This document shows, in pieces, positions 51,051 through 60,011 of a DNA stretch of 64,000 nt. The translations under genes were made by a program, and so were the position numbers. The notes below the pieces were generated by a model. The model made no database searches. It saw only the letters and a program-made list of their open reading frames with translations, and was not told where the DNA came from. The DNA comes from Hyphomonadaceae bacterium (GTDB lineage: Bacteria; Pseudomonadota; Alphaproteobacteria; Caulobacterales; Aquidulcibacteraceae), in contig JAEUMQ010000009.1 in NCBI GenBank assembly GCA_016791425.1, positions 121,007 through 185,006 on the forward strand. Reading direction: 5' to 3'. How positions within the stretch are numbered: position 1 is the first letter of the stretch; each line of letters starts with the position of its first letter.

Positions 51051-52442
51051 ATGGCCGCTCGCAAGGGAAGTCTGCTCATTCCGATCACGGTCGGAAGCGC
51101 CTTCTTCATGGAAGGCCTCGACGCGACGATCCTGACGACGGCGCTGCCGCAGATCGCGAAGGATTTCGGCGTCGCCGCGCCGGAAGTCGGCGGCGCGATC
51201 ACGAGCTACCTGCTCAGTCTCGCGATCTTCATTCCGGTGAGCGGCTGGGTGGCCGATCGCTTCGGCGCCAAGCGCACCTATTGCGCGGCGCTGGTGGTCT
51301 TCACGCTCGGCTCCGCGCTTTGCGCCATGGCGACGGGGCCGCTTTGGCTCGCCCTCGCACGCGGCGTGCAGGGTTTGGGCGGCGCGCTTCTCACGCCCGT
51401 CGGCCGCCTCATTCTTGCGCGCTCATTTCCCAAGGATGAGCTCATCCACGCGATGAGCTTCATGATCATTCCGGGCTTGATCGGGCCGGTCGTTGGCCCC
51501 GTGCTTGGCGGATTCATCGCGACCTACACCTCCTGGCATTGGATCTTCCTGATCAACCTGCCCCTTGGCGCGCTCGGCCTGGCGCTGGCGCTCGTCTACC
51601 TTCCAGATATTGACGGCGGCGGGGCATCGACGGCGTTCGATTTCCGCGGCTTCGGTCTGATCGTGCTCGCGCTGGCGCCGCTGCAGTTTGCGCTGGAATC
51701 GCTGGCCGCTGCGCACGTGTCCTGGACGACGACGGGCGCGCTGCTCGTGATCTCGGCCGCCGGGCTCCTCGCCTACATCGCGCATGCGCGCACGCACGCC
51801 AGGCCGTTGATCGATCTGAATCTCCTTCGGATCCGCACCTTCGCGGTGGCCGTTGGCGCGGGCTTCCTGTCGCGCGTGGCGATCGCGTCGGCGCCCTTCC
51901 TCTTGCCGATCCTCTTCCAGTCCGCCTTCGGAATGACGGCGCTTCATTCCGGCCTTCTGGTGTTCAGCATGGCGGTTGGGCAGCTCGTCATGCGGATGTG
52001 GACGACGCCCATGCTGCGCGCGCTCGGCGTACGCAATTCCCTGGCGCTCAATGGCGTGTGCATCGGCCTCAGCACCGTCGGCTTTGCGCTATTGACCGAG
52101 CCGCGGGCCGATTGGATCGTTTTCGTCTACGGCTTCGTGTGCGGTCTCAGCCAATGCGTGCAATTGTCGGTTCTGGCCGCGCTGCATTTCTCCGGCGTTG
52201 AGCCGGACGCAGCGAGCAGGGCGACGGCCTTCTCCTCCGTCACGCAGCGATTTGCGGCCGCGTTCGGCGTGGCGATCTCCGCCTCGCTCCTGCAGGCGTT
52301 CGGCGGATCGCATCTGAGGGCCGCCGATTTCAACGCCGTCTTCCTGATCGTCGGCGCGATCGCGCTCGCGGCCGTGCCGTTCTATCTGATGCTGCGCCAG
52401 GGCGACGGCGCCGACCTCATGGCCAAGGGCGCCAAGAGCTGA
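51051..52442 (+). CDS. DHA2-family MFS transporter
   Basis: About 463 aa from ATG 51051. Fourteen-helix DHA2-type carrier: LDATILTTALPQIAKDFG in helix 1, GWVADRFGAKRTYCAAL (motif A), RGVQGLGGALLTPVGRLIL (motif B) and GPVVGPVLGGFIATYTSWHWIFLINLPLG (motif C). Unlike the pump at 22482 it has no HlyD partner, so it may export a toxic intermediate across the inner membrane only. Divergent from the MFS-SDR-PhyH run and followed by a convergent aldo/keto reductase. Confidence 0.92.
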   Translation: MAARKGSLLIPITVGSAFFMEGLDATILTTALPQIAKDFGVAAPEVGGAITSYLLSLAIFIPVSGWVADRFGAKRTYCAALVVFTLGSALCAMATGPLWLALARGVQGLGGALLTPVGRLILARSFPKDELIHAMSFMIIPGLIGPVVGPVLGGFIATYTSWHWIFLINLPLGALGLALALVYLPDIDGGGASTAFDFRGFGLIVLALAPLQFALESLAAAHVSWTTTGALLVISAAGLLAYIAHARTHARPLIDLNLLRIRTFAVAVGAGFLSRVAIASAPFLLPILFQSAFGMTALHSGLLVFSMAVGQLVMRMWTTPMLRALGVRNSLALNGVCIGLSTVGFALLTEPRADWIVFVYGFVCGLSQCVQLSVLAALHFSGVEPDAASRATAFSSVTQRFAAAFGVAISASLLQAFGGSHLRAADFNAVFLIVGAIALAAVPFYLMLRQGDGADLMAKGAKS

Positions 52443-52450
52443 GCGGGCCT

Positions 52451-53509
52451 CTAGCCGACGGTCGATGAAGGCTTATCGACCTGGTCGTACTTGCCGCTGA
52501 ACGCGAGCGTGCGCAGGATCTCCGTTTTGAGGATGTCATGCGGAAATCCGAGCGTGATCGCGCTCGCCGCATCGAGGCGCTCGACCTGTTCGGAACTGAG
52601 ATCGATCGCCAGCGCGCCGAGATTCTCCTTGAACTGATCGAGCGTCCGCGATCCCAGGATCGGGATGAGCGGCGCCGCGCGGCCGCGCGACTTCGCCCGC
52701 GCCCAGGCGATCGCGATCTGCGCCGGTTTCGCGTCGGTCTCGGCTGCGATCGCGTCGATGGCGGCGAGGATGGCTTCGGTGCGCTCAGCGTCCTTGGCGC
52801 CGAGGCTGTTGCCGAGCCGGTTGAGCCGCCCCTCCACGCCCTCGGCGCGATACTTTCCGCTGAGCAGGCCTGCGCCCATCACCGACCAGAGCGTGCTCGT
52901 GAGCCCGAGCGCGTCCGCCATCGGCAGCAATTCACGCTCCGGCGTCCGCTCCGCGAGGCTGTACTCGATCTGGATGGCCGCGACCGGGAGGTTGCGCAGT
53001 TCCCCGAGCGTCGCGCCGCGCGCGATGCGCCAGGCGGGAAAATCCGAGAAGCCGACATAAAGCGCCTTGCCGGCGCGCACCACGTCCTCGAAGCCGCGCA
53101 GGATCTCCTCGATCGGCGTGACGCCGTCGGCGAAGTGCACCATGTAGAGATCGACATAGTCCATGCCGAGGCGCTTCAGGCTGGCCTCGATGCTCGTCGT
53201 CATCGCCTTGCGGCTGTTGCCGGTGACGGCGACCCCGGGATTCTTGAACGGGGGCCCAGTGTACTTCGTGTTGATGACGAAATTGGCCCGATCGCTCTTC
53301 ACGAACGAGCCGATGAATTCCTCCGCCTGTCCGTCCTGGTAGCCGCTGGCGGTGTCGATGAAATTGCCGCCGGCCTCGGCGAACGCGTCGAAGATCGATT
53401 GGCTGGCGTCGCGGTCCGAGCCCCAGCCCCACGCGGTGCCGAACGTGCCGGTGCCGAGCGCGATTTCCGAGACGCGTACGCCCGTGCGCCCGAGGAGCTT
53501 GTATCGCAT
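52451..53509 (-). CDS. Aldo/keto reductase
   Basis: A 352-aa AKR (beta/alpha)8 barrel. The catalytic tetrad is visible: Asp in NFIDTASGY, Tyr in the same segment, Lys in NTKYTG and His in YMVHFAD. C-terminal IPILGSRTLDQFKENLGAL is the usual cofactor-binding end. NADPH-dependent interconversion of aldehydes/ketones and alcohols. Divergent from the aldehyde dehydrogenase gene with a TACA-AA-TGTA site between. Start ATG 53509 (MRYKLLGRTGVRVSEIALG) is standard for the family. Confidence 0.94.
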   Translation of the reverse strand: MRYKLLGRTGVRVSEIALGTGTFGTAWGWGSDRDASQSIFDAFAEAGGNFIDTASGYQDGQAEEFIGSFVKSDRANFVINTKYTGPPFKNPGVAVTGNSRKAMTTSIEASLKRLGMDYVDLYMVHFADGVTPIEEILRGFEDVVRAGKALYVGFSDFPAWRIARGATLGELRNLPVAAIQIEYSLAERTPERELLPMADALGLTSTLWSVMGAGLLSGKYRAEGVEGRLNRLGNSLGAKDAERTEAILAAIDAIAAETDAKPAQIAIAWARAKSRGRAAPLIPILGSRTLDQFKENLGALAIDLSSEQVERLDAASAITLGFPHDILKTEILRTLAFSGKYDQVDKPSSTVG

Positions 53510-53563
53510 TGTTCCTCCCGATCGTGGATAATCTTCGTTGACCCCGGCTTTGTCCAGCCGGTA

Positions 53564-53575
53564 CTACAAATGTAG
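53564..53575. promoter_or_regulatory. Operator-like palindrome CTACA-AA-TGTAG (site D)
   Basis: Perfect 5-bp arms with an AA centre, between the aldo/keto reductase (start 53509) and the aldehyde dehydrogenase (start 53615). Same architecture as CTACA-CC-TGTAG at 59052-59063. Confidence 0.6.
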
Positions 53576-53614
53576 AGGCGCCTGAAGACGCGCCCGACGG
53601 GAGCCAGCGCGGGA

Positions 53615-55039
53615 ATGACGCACGAGCGCCAGTTCTACATCGATGGCGCGTGGGTCGATCCGGTCGAACCGCGTTTCGCGGATGTCGAGGATCCAGCGAC
53701 CGAGGCGCCGTTCACGCAAGTCGCGATGGGAAGTGCGCGCGACGTCGATCGCGCCGTCGCGGCAGCCAAAGAGGCTTTCGCGGCCTATGCGCGGACGCCC
53801 CTTGAAGAGCGCCTTGCGCTGCTCCAGCGCATCCTTGAGGTCTACCGCACGCGCATGGACGACATGGCCCGCGTGCTTCCCCGCGAGATGGGCGCAACGA
53901 CCGCCGTCGCGCGCGGTCAGGTCGAAGGCGGCGCCGCGCACATCCAGAAGACGATCGAGACGGCGCGCGCGTTTCCCTTCGAGCGCGCGCATGGGCTGGG
54001 CAAGATCACGTATCAGCCGGTCGGCGCGTGCGCCCTCATCGTGCCGTGGAACAACCCGGTCCAGCAGGTGATCGCCAAGGCGATGCCGGCGCTCGCGGCC
54101 GGCTGCACGGTCGTGTGCAAGCCGAGCGAGCTGGCCCCGGTCGCGGTGAGCATCCTCACCGAGGTGATCCACGAAGCGGGTGCGCCGAAAGGCGTCTTCA
54201 ATCTGCTGAACGGCGAGGGCGCGACCGTCGGCGCCGCTATGGCGGCTCACCCAGATGTCGACATGGTCTCGATCACCGGCTCGGTCGCGGCCGGCGCCGC
54301 AGTGGCGAAGGCCGCCGCCGACACTGTCAAGCGCGTGCATCAGGAGCTCGGCGGCAAGGGCCCGAACATCATCCTGCCGGGCGCCGATCTTGAAGCGGCT
54401 GTGCGCGGCGGTCTTATGGGCTGTTTCTTCATGGGCGGGCAGACGTGTGGGGCGCCCACGCGCATGCTCGTGCCGGAAGGCGCCCAAGTAGAAGCGGTGC
54501 GCCTGGCGCGCGAGATCGCAGCGGGCGTCAAGGTCGGCGCTCCCGACGCCGAAGGCGTGCTCTACGGTCCGGCCATCTCGAAGGCGCAGTACGAAAAGGT
54601 GCAGCGTTATATCCGCATCGGGATCGAAGAGGGCGCCGAGATCGTCGTCGGCGGCGAAGGGCGTCCCGAGGGGCTCGCGCACGGCTATTATTGCCGCCCG
54701 ACCGTGTTCGCGAACGTAACGCCGAAGATGCGCATCGCGCAGGAGGAGATCTTCGGGCCGGTGCTGTCGATCATCGCCTATCGCGACGTGGAGGAGGCGA
54801 TCCGCATCGCCAATGACAGCGTCTATGGCCTTGTGGGTTACGTCCAGGCGCGCGAGGTCGCCGAAGGCGAGCGCGTCGCGCGCCGGCTGCGCTGCGGTTA
54901 TGTGTCGGTGAATTATCCGCCGATCGACATCACCATGCCGCACGGCGGCTTCAAGCATTCCGGCAATGGACGCCAATGGGGCGAGCACGGCTTGGCCGAG
55001 TACATGGAGCTCGCCGCGATCGTGCTGCCGCCGAATTGA
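53615..55039 (+). CDS. NAD(P)-dependent aldehyde dehydrogenase
   Basis: A 474-aa ALDH: cofactor-binding IVPWNNPVQQVIAKAMPALAAGCTVVCKPSELAP, SITGSVAAGAAVAKAAAD, the general-base Glu in HQELGGKGPN and catalytic Cys278 in GGQTCGAPTRM; C-terminal EEIFGPVLSIIAYRD. It oxidises an aldehyde to an acid. Followed 7 bp later by a GMC alcohol oxidoreductase, giving an alcohol-to-acid pair in one operon. ATG 53615 lies after GGGAGCCAGCGCGGGA. Confidence 0.94.
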   Translation: MTHERQFYIDGAWVDPVEPRFADVEDPATEAPFTQVAMGSARDVDRAVAAAKEAFAAYARTPLEERLALLQRILEVYRTRMDDMARVLPREMGATTAVARGQVEGGAAHIQKTIETARAFPFERAHGLGKITYQPVGACALIVPWNNPVQQVIAKAMPALAAGCTVVCKPSELAPVAVSILTEVIHEAGAPKGVFNLLNGEGATVGAAMAAHPDVDMVSITGSVAAGAAVAKAAADTVKRVHQELGGKGPNIILPGADLEAAVRGGLMGCFFMGGQTCGAPTRMLVPEGAQVEAVRLAREIAAGVKVGAPDAEGVLYGPAISKAQYEKVQRYIRIGIEEGAEIVVGGEGRPEGLAHGYYCRPTVFANVTPKMRIAQEEIFGPVLSIIAYRDVEEAIRIANDSVYGLVGYVQAREVAEGERVARRLRCGYVSVNYPPIDITMPHGGFKHSGNGRQWGEHGLAEYMELAAIVLPPN

Positions 55040-55046
55040 GGGCCTG

Positions 55047-56693
55047 ATGGGCAAGAGCGAAACCTTCGACTACATCGTTGTCGGCGCCGGCTCCTCCGGC
55101 TGCGTCGTCGCCGCGCGCCTGTCGGAAGACCCGAGCTGCCGCGTGCTCGTGCTGGAGGCGGGCGGCCCCAATGATCACCCGCTGATGGCGATGCCGCTCG
55201 CCTTCATGCACGTGGCGATGAATCGCAGGCTCAACTGGAATTATCAGAGCGAGCCCGAGCCGAACGCCAACAATCGCCGCATCCTGCTGCCGCGCGGCAA
55301 GGTGCTCGGCGGCTCTGGCTCGATCAACGGCATGATCTATTCGCGCGGCCATCCGCGCGACTACGACGAATGGCGCCAGCTTGGAAACACCGGCTGGAGC
55401 TATGCCGACGTGCTGCCATACTTCAAGCGCGCCGAAAGCGACTGGCGCGGCGAGACGCCTTATCACGGCGGCTCCGGGCCGCTGCCGGTGGTGAAGATCC
55501 ATATCGAGGACGCCAAGGTGCTCCCGAGCTTGCGCGCATCGGCCGAGAAGCTCGGCTATCGCTGGCTCGCCGATTTTCACGGCGCCGAAGCGGAGGGCTT
55601 TTCGGTCCCCGACTTCACCATCACCAAGCGCGGGCGCCGCGCGAGCACCGCGGTGGCGTATCTGAAGCCCGCGATGAGCCGGCCCAATCTGCGCGTTGAG
55701 CTGAACGCCCCCTCGCTCCGTGTGCTGATCGAGAAGGGACGCGCGGTCGGCGTGCAATATCTGCAGGACGGCGAGGTCAAAGAGGCCCGCGCCGCGCGCG
55801 AGGTGATCGTTTCCGGCGGCACGTACAATTCCGCGCAGCTGCTCCTGCTCTCCGGCATCGGCCCGGCCGACGAGCTGCGCGCCGCCGGCGTCGCTCCGGT
55901 GCACGATCTGCCCGGCGTGGGGCGCAACCTGCAGGAACACGTGCTCGCTGCGCTGGCCTTCGACGCCGATGGCCCGGTCGCGTTCGATTCGGAGCTTCGC
56001 TTCGACAAGATGGCGTTCGCCGCGATGCAGTGGAAGCTCTTCGGCAGCGGCATGGCCGCGACGCTGCCGGTGTGCTGCATGGGCTTCTACAAGACGCGCC
56101 CCGAGCTGGAGCGCCCCGACATCAAGGGAAATTTCTATCCCACGATCATGGATTCGCGGATCTGGTTCCCGCTCATCCGCAAGGCGCGCGGCCACGTGCT
56201 GTCGAACTTCAATCTGCTGCTGCGCCCGCAGAGCCGCGGCGCCGTCACGCTGAAATCGACCGATCCGAGGGACGCGCCGCGCATCGCCCTCAACCTCTTC
56301 GCCGAGCCCGCCGACATGGCCACCTTGAAGCGCACGATCCCGATGATGCGCGAGCTCTACAATACGAAGCCCCTGAAGGATCTCTGGAAGCGCGAGTTCA
56401 TGCCGGGCGACAATGTCCGCACCGACAAGGAGATCGAGGACTATATCCGCGCCGCGTGCGCCGTCGCCCAGCATCCCGTCGGGACTTGCAAGATGGGGAT
56501 CGACGACATGGCGGTGGTCGATCCTGCGCTCAAGGTGCGGGGGCTGGAGGGCCTGCGCGTCGCCGACGCCTCGGTGATGCCGGTGGTCACGGGCGGCAAC
56601 ACCAACGCGCCGTGCATCATGATCGGGGAGAAAGCGTCCGATCTCGTCCTTGGCAGATCGTTGCCGCGCGCCGAAGTTCCGGTCGCCGCCTAG
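55047..56693 (+). CDS. GMC-family FAD-dependent oxidoreductase (choline/alcohol dehydrogenase-like)
   Basis: A 548-aa GMC enzyme from ATG 55047: FAD motif YIVVGAGSSGCVVAARLSED, LEAGGPND, GMC signature LPRGKVLGGSGSINGMIYSRG, SGGTYNSAQLLLLSGIGP (second signature), and catalytic AQHPVGTCKMG (His) with NTNAPCIMIGEKASD at the end. It oxidises a primary alcohol to the aldehyde for the upstream ALDH. Such GMC-ALDH-TonB-MFS sets occur in polyether and long-chain alcohol degradation, but the substrate here is not determined. Stop interleaved with the convergent MetE-like gene (CTAG). Confidence 0.94.
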   Translation: MGKSETFDYIVVGAGSSGCVVAARLSEDPSCRVLVLEAGGPNDHPLMAMPLAFMHVAMNRRLNWNYQSEPEPNANNRRILLPRGKVLGGSGSINGMIYSRGHPRDYDEWRQLGNTGWSYADVLPYFKRAESDWRGETPYHGGSGPLPVVKIHIEDAKVLPSLRASAEKLGYRWLADFHGAEAEGFSVPDFTITKRGRRASTAVAYLKPAMSRPNLRVELNAPSLRVLIEKGRAVGVQYLQDGEVKEARAAREVIVSGGTYNSAQLLLLSGIGPADELRAAGVAPVHDLPGVGRNLQEHVLAALAFDADGPVAFDSELRFDKMAFAAMQWKLFGSGMAATLPVCCMGFYKTRPELERPDIKGNFYPTIMDSRIWFPLIRKARGHVLSNFNLLLRPQSRGAVTLKSTDPRDAPRIALNLFAEPADMATLKRTIPMMRELYNTKPLKDLWKREFMPGDNVRTDKEIEDYIRAACAVAQHPVGTCKMGIDDMAVVDPALKVRGLEGLRVADASVMPVVTGGNTNAPCIMIGEKASDLVLGRSLPRAEVPVAA

Positions 56694-57814
56694 TAGAGCG
56701 CTCGCGAGGCGAGGCGTGCGCCCTCGACCAGCGCCGCGAGCTTCGCCCATCCGATCTGCGGATGCGTGCGTCCCCCGAAGCCGCAATCGGTGCTGGCGAT
56801 GACGTTCTCGGCGCCGACGCGCTCGGCGAAGCGTCGGATGCGCTGAGCGACGAGCTCGGGATGCTCCACCACGTTCGTCGCGTGGGAGACGCAGCCTGGA
56901 AGCAGGATCTTGCCCTCCGGCAGCTTCACCTCGTCCCAGACGACGAACTCATGTTCGTGGCGAGCGTTGGCGGCTTCGAAGGAATAGGCCTGGGCCTTCA
57001 CGCTCAACATGAGATCCACGATGTGTCGCATCTCGAGATCGTGCGCGTGCGGGCCATGCCAGCTGCCCCAGCAGAGATGATAGCGGATCTGCTCTTCCGG
57101 CACGTTGCGCAGGCCGTGATTCAGCGCCTCGACGCGAACCGCGCAATATCTTCGGAACCCGTCGAGCCCCATCTGAATTCCAATGCGGTCCCACAGCGCC
57201 GGCAGCCAGGCGTCATCGACCTGCACGAGGAGGCCTGCGCGCGCGATCGCCTCGTATTCCTCGCGCATTGCGTCCGCGAGCGCGAAGAGGAATTCTTCCT
57301 GCGAGCCGTAATGCTCGTTGATGCGATAGGGTTCGAGGCTGGCGGGCGCCACTGTGGTCAAGAAGACGTCGCTCGGATCATCGGCGGCGGCGAGCGTGGC
57401 CTCGATCGCGAGCCGCAGCGCGCCTTGCCCCACATAAGTCAGCGGCGCGGTGCAGACCTGCGCGACGTGGCGTCCCGGCGGACGCACATCATAGAAGAGG
57501 ACGCCGCGCTCGCTTGCGTAGCGATAGAAATCGGCGAAATCAGTCCGGTCTTGTCCAGCCTCGCCGACAAGCGGAAGCTTGAGGTCGGTTCTCGGCTCGA
57601 ACCCGCTGAGCCGCGCGTCCGCGAAGTTCGTCCAGCCGCCGCCCTTGGTGAATTCGCCTTCGTTGACGATATCCAGCCCCGCCTCGCGCTGCCTGCGCAC
57701 GACCGCGCCCACCGCCGCGCGCACGCCCGCGGCATCCGAGAGGTCGGGGAAGCCGTCAGGCTTTGGGAGGCTGCCGACATGTGTGGTGAGCACGTGTCCG
57801 TGGCTGCGTCGCAT
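56690..57814 (-). CDS. MetE C-terminal-like (cobalamin-independent methionine synthase family) zinc protein, paralogue 1
   Basis: A 374-aa UROD/MetE-like barrel. Starts THVGSLPKP as MetE-type domains do; GLDIVNEGEF; zinc-ligand motif YHLCWGSWHGPH (HxC), SFEAANARHEHEF (Glu) and STDCGFGGRTH (Cys). These match the H-x-C...E...C set that activates a thiolate in MetE and alkyl-CoM lyases. Only one barrel is present (MetE has two), so a specialised methyl or alkyl transfer is more likely than housekeeping methionine synthesis. It is 18 bp after paralogue 2. Confidence 0.88.
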   Translation of the reverse strand: MRRSHGHVLTTHVGSLPKPDGFPDLSDAAGVRAAVGAVVRRQREAGLDIVNEGEFTKGGGWTNFADARLSGFEPRTDLKLPLVGEAGQDRTDFADFYRYASERGVLFYDVRPPGRHVAQVCTAPLTYVGQGALRLAIEATLAAADDPSDVFLTTVAPASLEPYRINEHYGSQEEFLFALADAMREEYEAIARAGLLVQVDDAWLPALWDRIGIQMGLDGFRRYCAVRVEALNHGLRNVPEEQIRYHLCWGSWHGPHAHDLEMRHIVDLMLSVKAQAYSFEAANARHEHEFVVWDEVKLPEGKILLPGCVSHATNVVEHPELVAQRIRRFAERVGAENVIASTDCGFGGRTHPQIGWAKLAALVEGARLASRALY

Positions 57815-57832
57815 CCCTGTCTCCGATTTCTC

Positions 57833-59017
57833 TCAGCGACCCCACAATTGCTTGGAGGCGAGCGCAGCGCCTTCGACGCCGGCCTCCAGCTTGGCCCAGC
57901 CGATCTCGCCGAACGAGCCGACCCGCAGCCCCATGCCGCAATCGGTGCCGGCCATGACGTTCTCGCGCCCGACCAGATTGGCGAAATTGATGAGGCGGTC
58001 CGCGACCACTTCGGGATGCTCCACAGTGAAAGTGCGGTGGCTGACGACGCCGGGAATGAGGATCTTCCCTTCCGGCAGCTTCTGATCCCGCCAGATCTTC
58101 CATTCATGCTCGTGCCGAACGTTGCCGGCCTCGAAGCTGTAGGCCTGGGCCTTCACCTCGAGCATGACATCGACGATGTCCTTGAACGGCAGGTCGTCCA
58201 TGTGCGGGCCGTTCCAGCTGCCCCAGCAGAGATGGTACCGCACGCGGTCTTCCGGCACGTTCCGCAGCGCATGATTGAGCGCCTCCACGCGCAGGCGCGA
58301 GCGCGCGCGGTATTCCTCAAGCGGCGGCTGCGGATTGAACGTGGCCCAGGCGTCGGTGAGCCCCGGATCGTCGATCTGCACGATGAAGCCGGCATTGACG
58401 ATCGCCTCGTATTCCGGCCGCATGATCTCGGCCAGCGCGTAGATGAATTCCTCTTCCGTCTTGTAATGCTCGTTGAAGATGAAGTGATCGAGCCAGCCCG
58501 GCGCGATGACGGGGAAGAAGGCGTCGCGGTCCTCGGCCTTCAGCGTCTTGAGCACCGAGCGGAATCGATCGAGTTCGCCCTGCAGGACGGAGGTGTCCTT
58601 GTTCTTGAGCGCTGCGGTGCAGATGATCCGCATTTCCTTGCGCGTGGGGCCGCCCGCCTCGTAGCGCGCGCGGTCGGTCTCTTCGTAATACTTCGCAAAG
58701 CGAGTCCGCTCGCGCAGCTTGTAGATGGTGGAGCCGAACTCGCCGGGTTCGCACGCCCGGTACTCGATGCCGTCCAGCCGCTTCTGGTAATAGGCCCACG
58801 AGCGAACCCGCCCGAGCTCGCCGTCGCTGACCGCGTCGATGCCGATGTCGAGTTGCCGCTTGACGACGGCCGTGGTCGCCTCCAGAAGGCGCGCCGCATA
58901 GCCGGCCTCGTCATCGAGCTGGCCCCTCGACTTCAGCCGATCCTCTTGTTCGAACGCCTCGCTGGCGGAAACCCGCCCCGAGTGCGAGACATGGATGCGA
59001 TCCGTGCTGCGGCGCAT
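57833..59017 (-). CDS. MetE C-terminal-like zinc protein, paralogue 2
   Basis: A 394-aa homologue of the downstream gene along its whole length (shared YHLCWGSWNGPH, KAQAYSFEAGNVRHEHEW, KLPEGKILIPGVVSH, GTDCGMGLR). Zinc ligands HxC, Glu and Cys are all present. The N-terminus is unlike MetE (HVSHSGRVSASEAFEQED), perhaps altering substrate access. First gene of a two-gene operon; its promoter faces the TetR gene across the palindrome CTACACCTGTAG, 35-46 bp from its ATG. Role inferred as alkyl or methyl transfer in the local catabolic pathway. Confidence 0.88.
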   Translation of the reverse strand: MRRSTDRIHVSHSGRVSASEAFEQEDRLKSRGQLDDEAGYAARLLEATTAVVKRQLDIGIDAVSDGELGRVRSWAYYQKRLDGIEYRACEPGEFGSTIYKLRERTRFAKYYEETDRARYEAGGPTRKEMRIICTAALKNKDTSVLQGELDRFRSVLKTLKAEDRDAFFPVIAPGWLDHFIFNEHYKTEEEFIYALAEIMRPEYEAIVNAGFIVQIDDPGLTDAWATFNPQPPLEEYRARSRLRVEALNHALRNVPEDRVRYHLCWGSWNGPHMDDLPFKDIVDVMLEVKAQAYSFEAGNVRHEHEWKIWRDQKLPEGKILIPGVVSHRTFTVEHPEVVADRLINFANLVGRENVMAGTDCGMGLRVGSFGEIGWAKLEAGVEGAALASKQLWGR

Positions 59018-59051
59018 GCGCCGGCCTCCCTTGCGGCTTCTTCTTGTGTCA

Positions 59052-59063
59052 CTACACCTGTAG
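59052..59063. promoter_or_regulatory. Operator-like palindrome CTACA-CC-TGTAG (site B)
   Basis: Perfect 5-bp arms; between the MetE-like operon (start 59017) and the TetR gene (start 59164). The 14-mer TCACTACACCTGTA here is repeated exactly on the opposite strand at 59912-59925, downstream of the TetR gene. Confidence 0.7.
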
Positions 59064-59163
59064 CGGCGAGAAGCGGGAAGTCAACTCCTGGGCTTCGCGC
59101 TGCGGATCGTGTATCGACATGGAGGCGGCCTTGGCGGCGCCCGAGGAGCTTGAGGAAAGGCAG

Positions 59164-59883
59164 ATGGCGAAAGCCCGCGAAAATAAAGCCGAGCAGGGGC
59201 CGATCGACAAGGCGCCGGGACGTGCAGCCGCTGCTGCGCAGGCGCGCCGGCATCGGATCGCGGGCGCGGTGATCGACATCCTCGCGCTCGAAGGCGCGCG
59301 CGGGCTCACGCACCGCCGCATCGACTCCCATCTTGGGCTTCCCGAGGGCGCCACGTCCTATCACTTTCCCCGTCGCTTCGATCTGCTCGAAGCCGGCTTC
59401 ATCCGCCTCTTCGAGGACGGCGTGGAGGAGTTCCGGCGCTGCTATCGTCCGGTCCTGGAACGATTGGAGGCGGGCGACGCGCTGGACGTCGAATTGGCGG
59501 CCGCGTGCGCCTTCAAGCACTGGAAGCTGCTCACGCGCCCCGCCAGCCGCGACCAGATCATCGCGCGCCTGGAATTCTATCTGCTCGCCACCCACGATCC
59601 CAACCTGCGCGCCGTCCAGCAGGATCGTCGCAAGGATCATTTCGACCTCACCACGCAGATCTTCACCGAGCTCGGCTGCCGCAATCCCAAGCGGGCGAGC
59701 GGGGAGTTCTCCGCACGCGTGCAGAGCGATTACGTGACCCGCTTCATCGCCCCGCCGTTCGAGGAGCGTCCGCGAACGGAGGCCTATTTCGCCACCCTGA
59801 TCCGCCAGATCATCGAGGAGAGCGATTCCACCCGCGGCGATCGCGAGATCCCGGTCGACCGGGTGCTTCTGCTCGCGACCTGA
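59164..59883 (+). CDS. TetR-like transcriptional regulator
   Basis: About 239 aa from ATG 59164, chosen for the strong GAGGAAAGG at 59151-59159; ATG 59119 is a longer alternative. Residues 30-75 form the HTH (RRHRIAGAVIDILALEGARGLTHRRIDSHLGLPEGATSYHFPRRFDLL), followed by a helical ligand domain (LELAAACAFKHWKLLTRP, RDQIIARLEFYLLATHDP). Flanked on both sides by the same TACACCTGTA element, which is also found in two other promoters of this region; it is the best candidate for the regulator of the whole catabolic cluster. Confidence 0.88.
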   Translation: MAKARENKAEQGPIDKAPGRAAAAAQARRHRIAGAVIDILALEGARGLTHRRIDSHLGLPEGATSYHFPRRFDLLEAGFIRLFEDGVEEFRRCYRPVLERLEAGDALDVELAAACAFKHWKLLTRPASRDQIIARLEFYLLATHDPNLRAVQQDRRKDHFDLTTQIFTELGCRNPKRASGEFSARVQSDYVTRFIAPPFEERPRTEAYFATLIRQIIEESDSTRGDREIPVDRVLLLAT

Positions 59884-59911
59884 CCGAAGAATCCTCTACC
59901 AAAACTCGCAG

Positions 59912-59921
59912 TACAGGTGTA
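59912..59921. promoter_or_regulatory. Operator-like motif TACAGGTGTA (site C)
   Basis: Reverse complement of TACACCTGTA, located 91-100 bp before the third MetE-like gene and 29 bp after the TetR stop. Together with site B it brackets the TetR gene. Confidence 0.6.
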
Positions 59922-60011
59922 GTGAGCTGTGGCGAAGCCGGGCCCACGCAAAGGTCTGCGCACGCCGTTGGGCGCCGGTTTGCGGCGCCGACAGGGGGAG
60001 ATGAAGCGAGC

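Noticed and set aside
56030..59272. 1080-codon plus-strand open frame over the two MetE-like genes
   Set aside because: It is antisense to two well-supported enzymes and has low-complexity Arg/Ala/His composition without any motif.
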